Source of the DNA: Hymenobacter sp. UV11
Lineage (GTDB): Bacteria > Bacteroidota > Bacteroidia > Cytophagales > Hymenobacteraceae
Assembly (NCBI RefSeq): GCF_004684095.1
Contig: NZ_SRII01000004.1
Location: forward strand, 1 to 64,000
Direction of reading: 5' to 3'
DNA length: 64,000 bases
Part shown: piece by piece, positions 63,653 through 64,000 of the stretch
Numbering within the stretch: the stretch's first letter is position 1
How the letters are laid out: every line of letters begins with the position of its first letter
Translations under genes and position numbers: made by a program
Notes under the pieces: model-generated
Seen by the model: only the letters and a program-made list of their open reading frames with translations
The model's database searches: none
Told to the model about the DNA's origin: nothing

Positions 63653-64000
63653 ATGAAATCCAAGAAGTCCAAGGCTGTCCCTACCCCCACCCGTACCGCC
63701 AAGTTCTGGCCCGCGCTGGGCTTTGCCGCCATCACCGGGGCCCGCGCCACCAGTGGCCCCATGTTCATCAGCGACTACCTGTCGCGCCGCGCGCTGGCGC
63801 CCGGCATGGCGGGCTCGCCGCTGCGCTTCCTGGCCAAGCCCGGCGTAGCCACTACCCTCAAGCTGCTAACGGCCGGTGAGCTGGTGGGCGATAAGCTGCC
63901 CAACACCGGCGACCGCATCGAGCCGCAGCAGCTGGGCGCCCGCGCCGCCTCGGGCGCGCTGGTGGGCGCTACCTGGTACAAGAGCCAGGGCGGCAGCGCC
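63653..64000 (+). CDS. DUF4126-like membrane protein, 3' end beyond the window
   Basis: The ATG at 63653 opens a frame that is still open at the last base (116 codons seen). After a basic start (MKSKKSKAVPTPTR) come FWPALGFAAITGARATSGPM, GVATTLKLLTAGELVGDKLP and LGARAASGALVGAT, the pattern of small DUF4126/DUF4267-like membrane proteins. A CTACCCC motif codes the PTP near the start. Family call moderate, since the C-terminus is not visible. Confidence 0.65.
   Translation, partial: MKSKKSKAVPTPTRTAKFWPALGFAAITGARATSGPMFISDYLSRRALAPGMAGSPLRFLAKPGVATTLKLLTAGELVGDKLPNTGDRIEPQQLGARAASGALVGATWYKSQGGSA

Overview
The window looks like chromosomal DNA from a GC-rich member of the Bacteroidota, most likely Hymenobacter or a close relative in the Cytophagales. 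This is inferred from gene content: a TonB-dependent receptor with a carboxypeptidase-regulatory N-terminus, a YpdA-type bacillithiol reductase, a bacterial GGGPS/PcrB homologue, DUF4286, AsmA-like and S9/M28 secreted peptidase genes, almost no Shine-Dalgarno sequences, and TAnnTTTG promoter elements. No 16S sequence is present to confirm it. The window opens on the last bases of a 5S rRNA gene and its terminators and ends inside a DUF4126-like gene.

Layout. 0.3-6 kb: methyltransferase, YpdA, a J-domain/TPR membrane protein, a YqjE-like membrane protein with an acidic partner, and GGGPS. 6.3-11 kb (minus): AraC regulator, acyl-CoA dehydrogenase, YugP-like metallopeptidase, heptose-1-P adenylyltransferase, LPG-synthase-TM-like protein. 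11.3-14.6 kb (plus): membrane protein, 58-aa lipoprotein, prolyl oligopeptidase. 14.7-23.4 kb (minus): DUF4286 and DUF6526 proteins, coiled-coil secreted protein, MFS and CDF transporters, ClpP, an ECF sigma factor with a small partner, and a TonB receptor with a His-rich membrane protein. 23.7-31.5 kb (plus): STAS-like protein, HtpG, carboxylesterase, AsmA-like protein. 31.7-40.4 kb (minus): tripartite RND efflux operon, a small anchored protein and an OmpR-type two-component system that probably controls it. 40.5-44.8 kb (minus): DinB, a lipoprotein, GNAT acetyltransferase overlapping DgkA, a small secreted protein, fumarase. 45.4-51.3 kb (plus): three exported peptidases (M28, S9, proline iminopeptidase-like). 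51.5-53.8 kb (minus): an ECF sigma factor with a membrane anti-sigma/TonB-C fusion, and an 11-residue-repeat lipoprotein. 54-63.5 kb: two hypothetical proteins, a royal-jelly-family lipoprotein, a 3D-domain protein, then sucA, an MNT-HEPN gene pair and sucB.

Most coding content is ordinary. What stands out lies between the genes. First, at least eight families of long inverted repeats (named A-H here) occupy about twenty intergenic sites. They often sit within a few bases of a stop codon, and in several places they supply the stop codon or the last residues of a protein. Second, an asymmetric 7-mer, CTACCCC/GGGGTAG, occurs about 90 times by hand count in 64 kb. That is several times what base composition would predict, and it appears in both genes and spacers. 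No transposase, CRISPR array, prophage or tRNA gene was seen.
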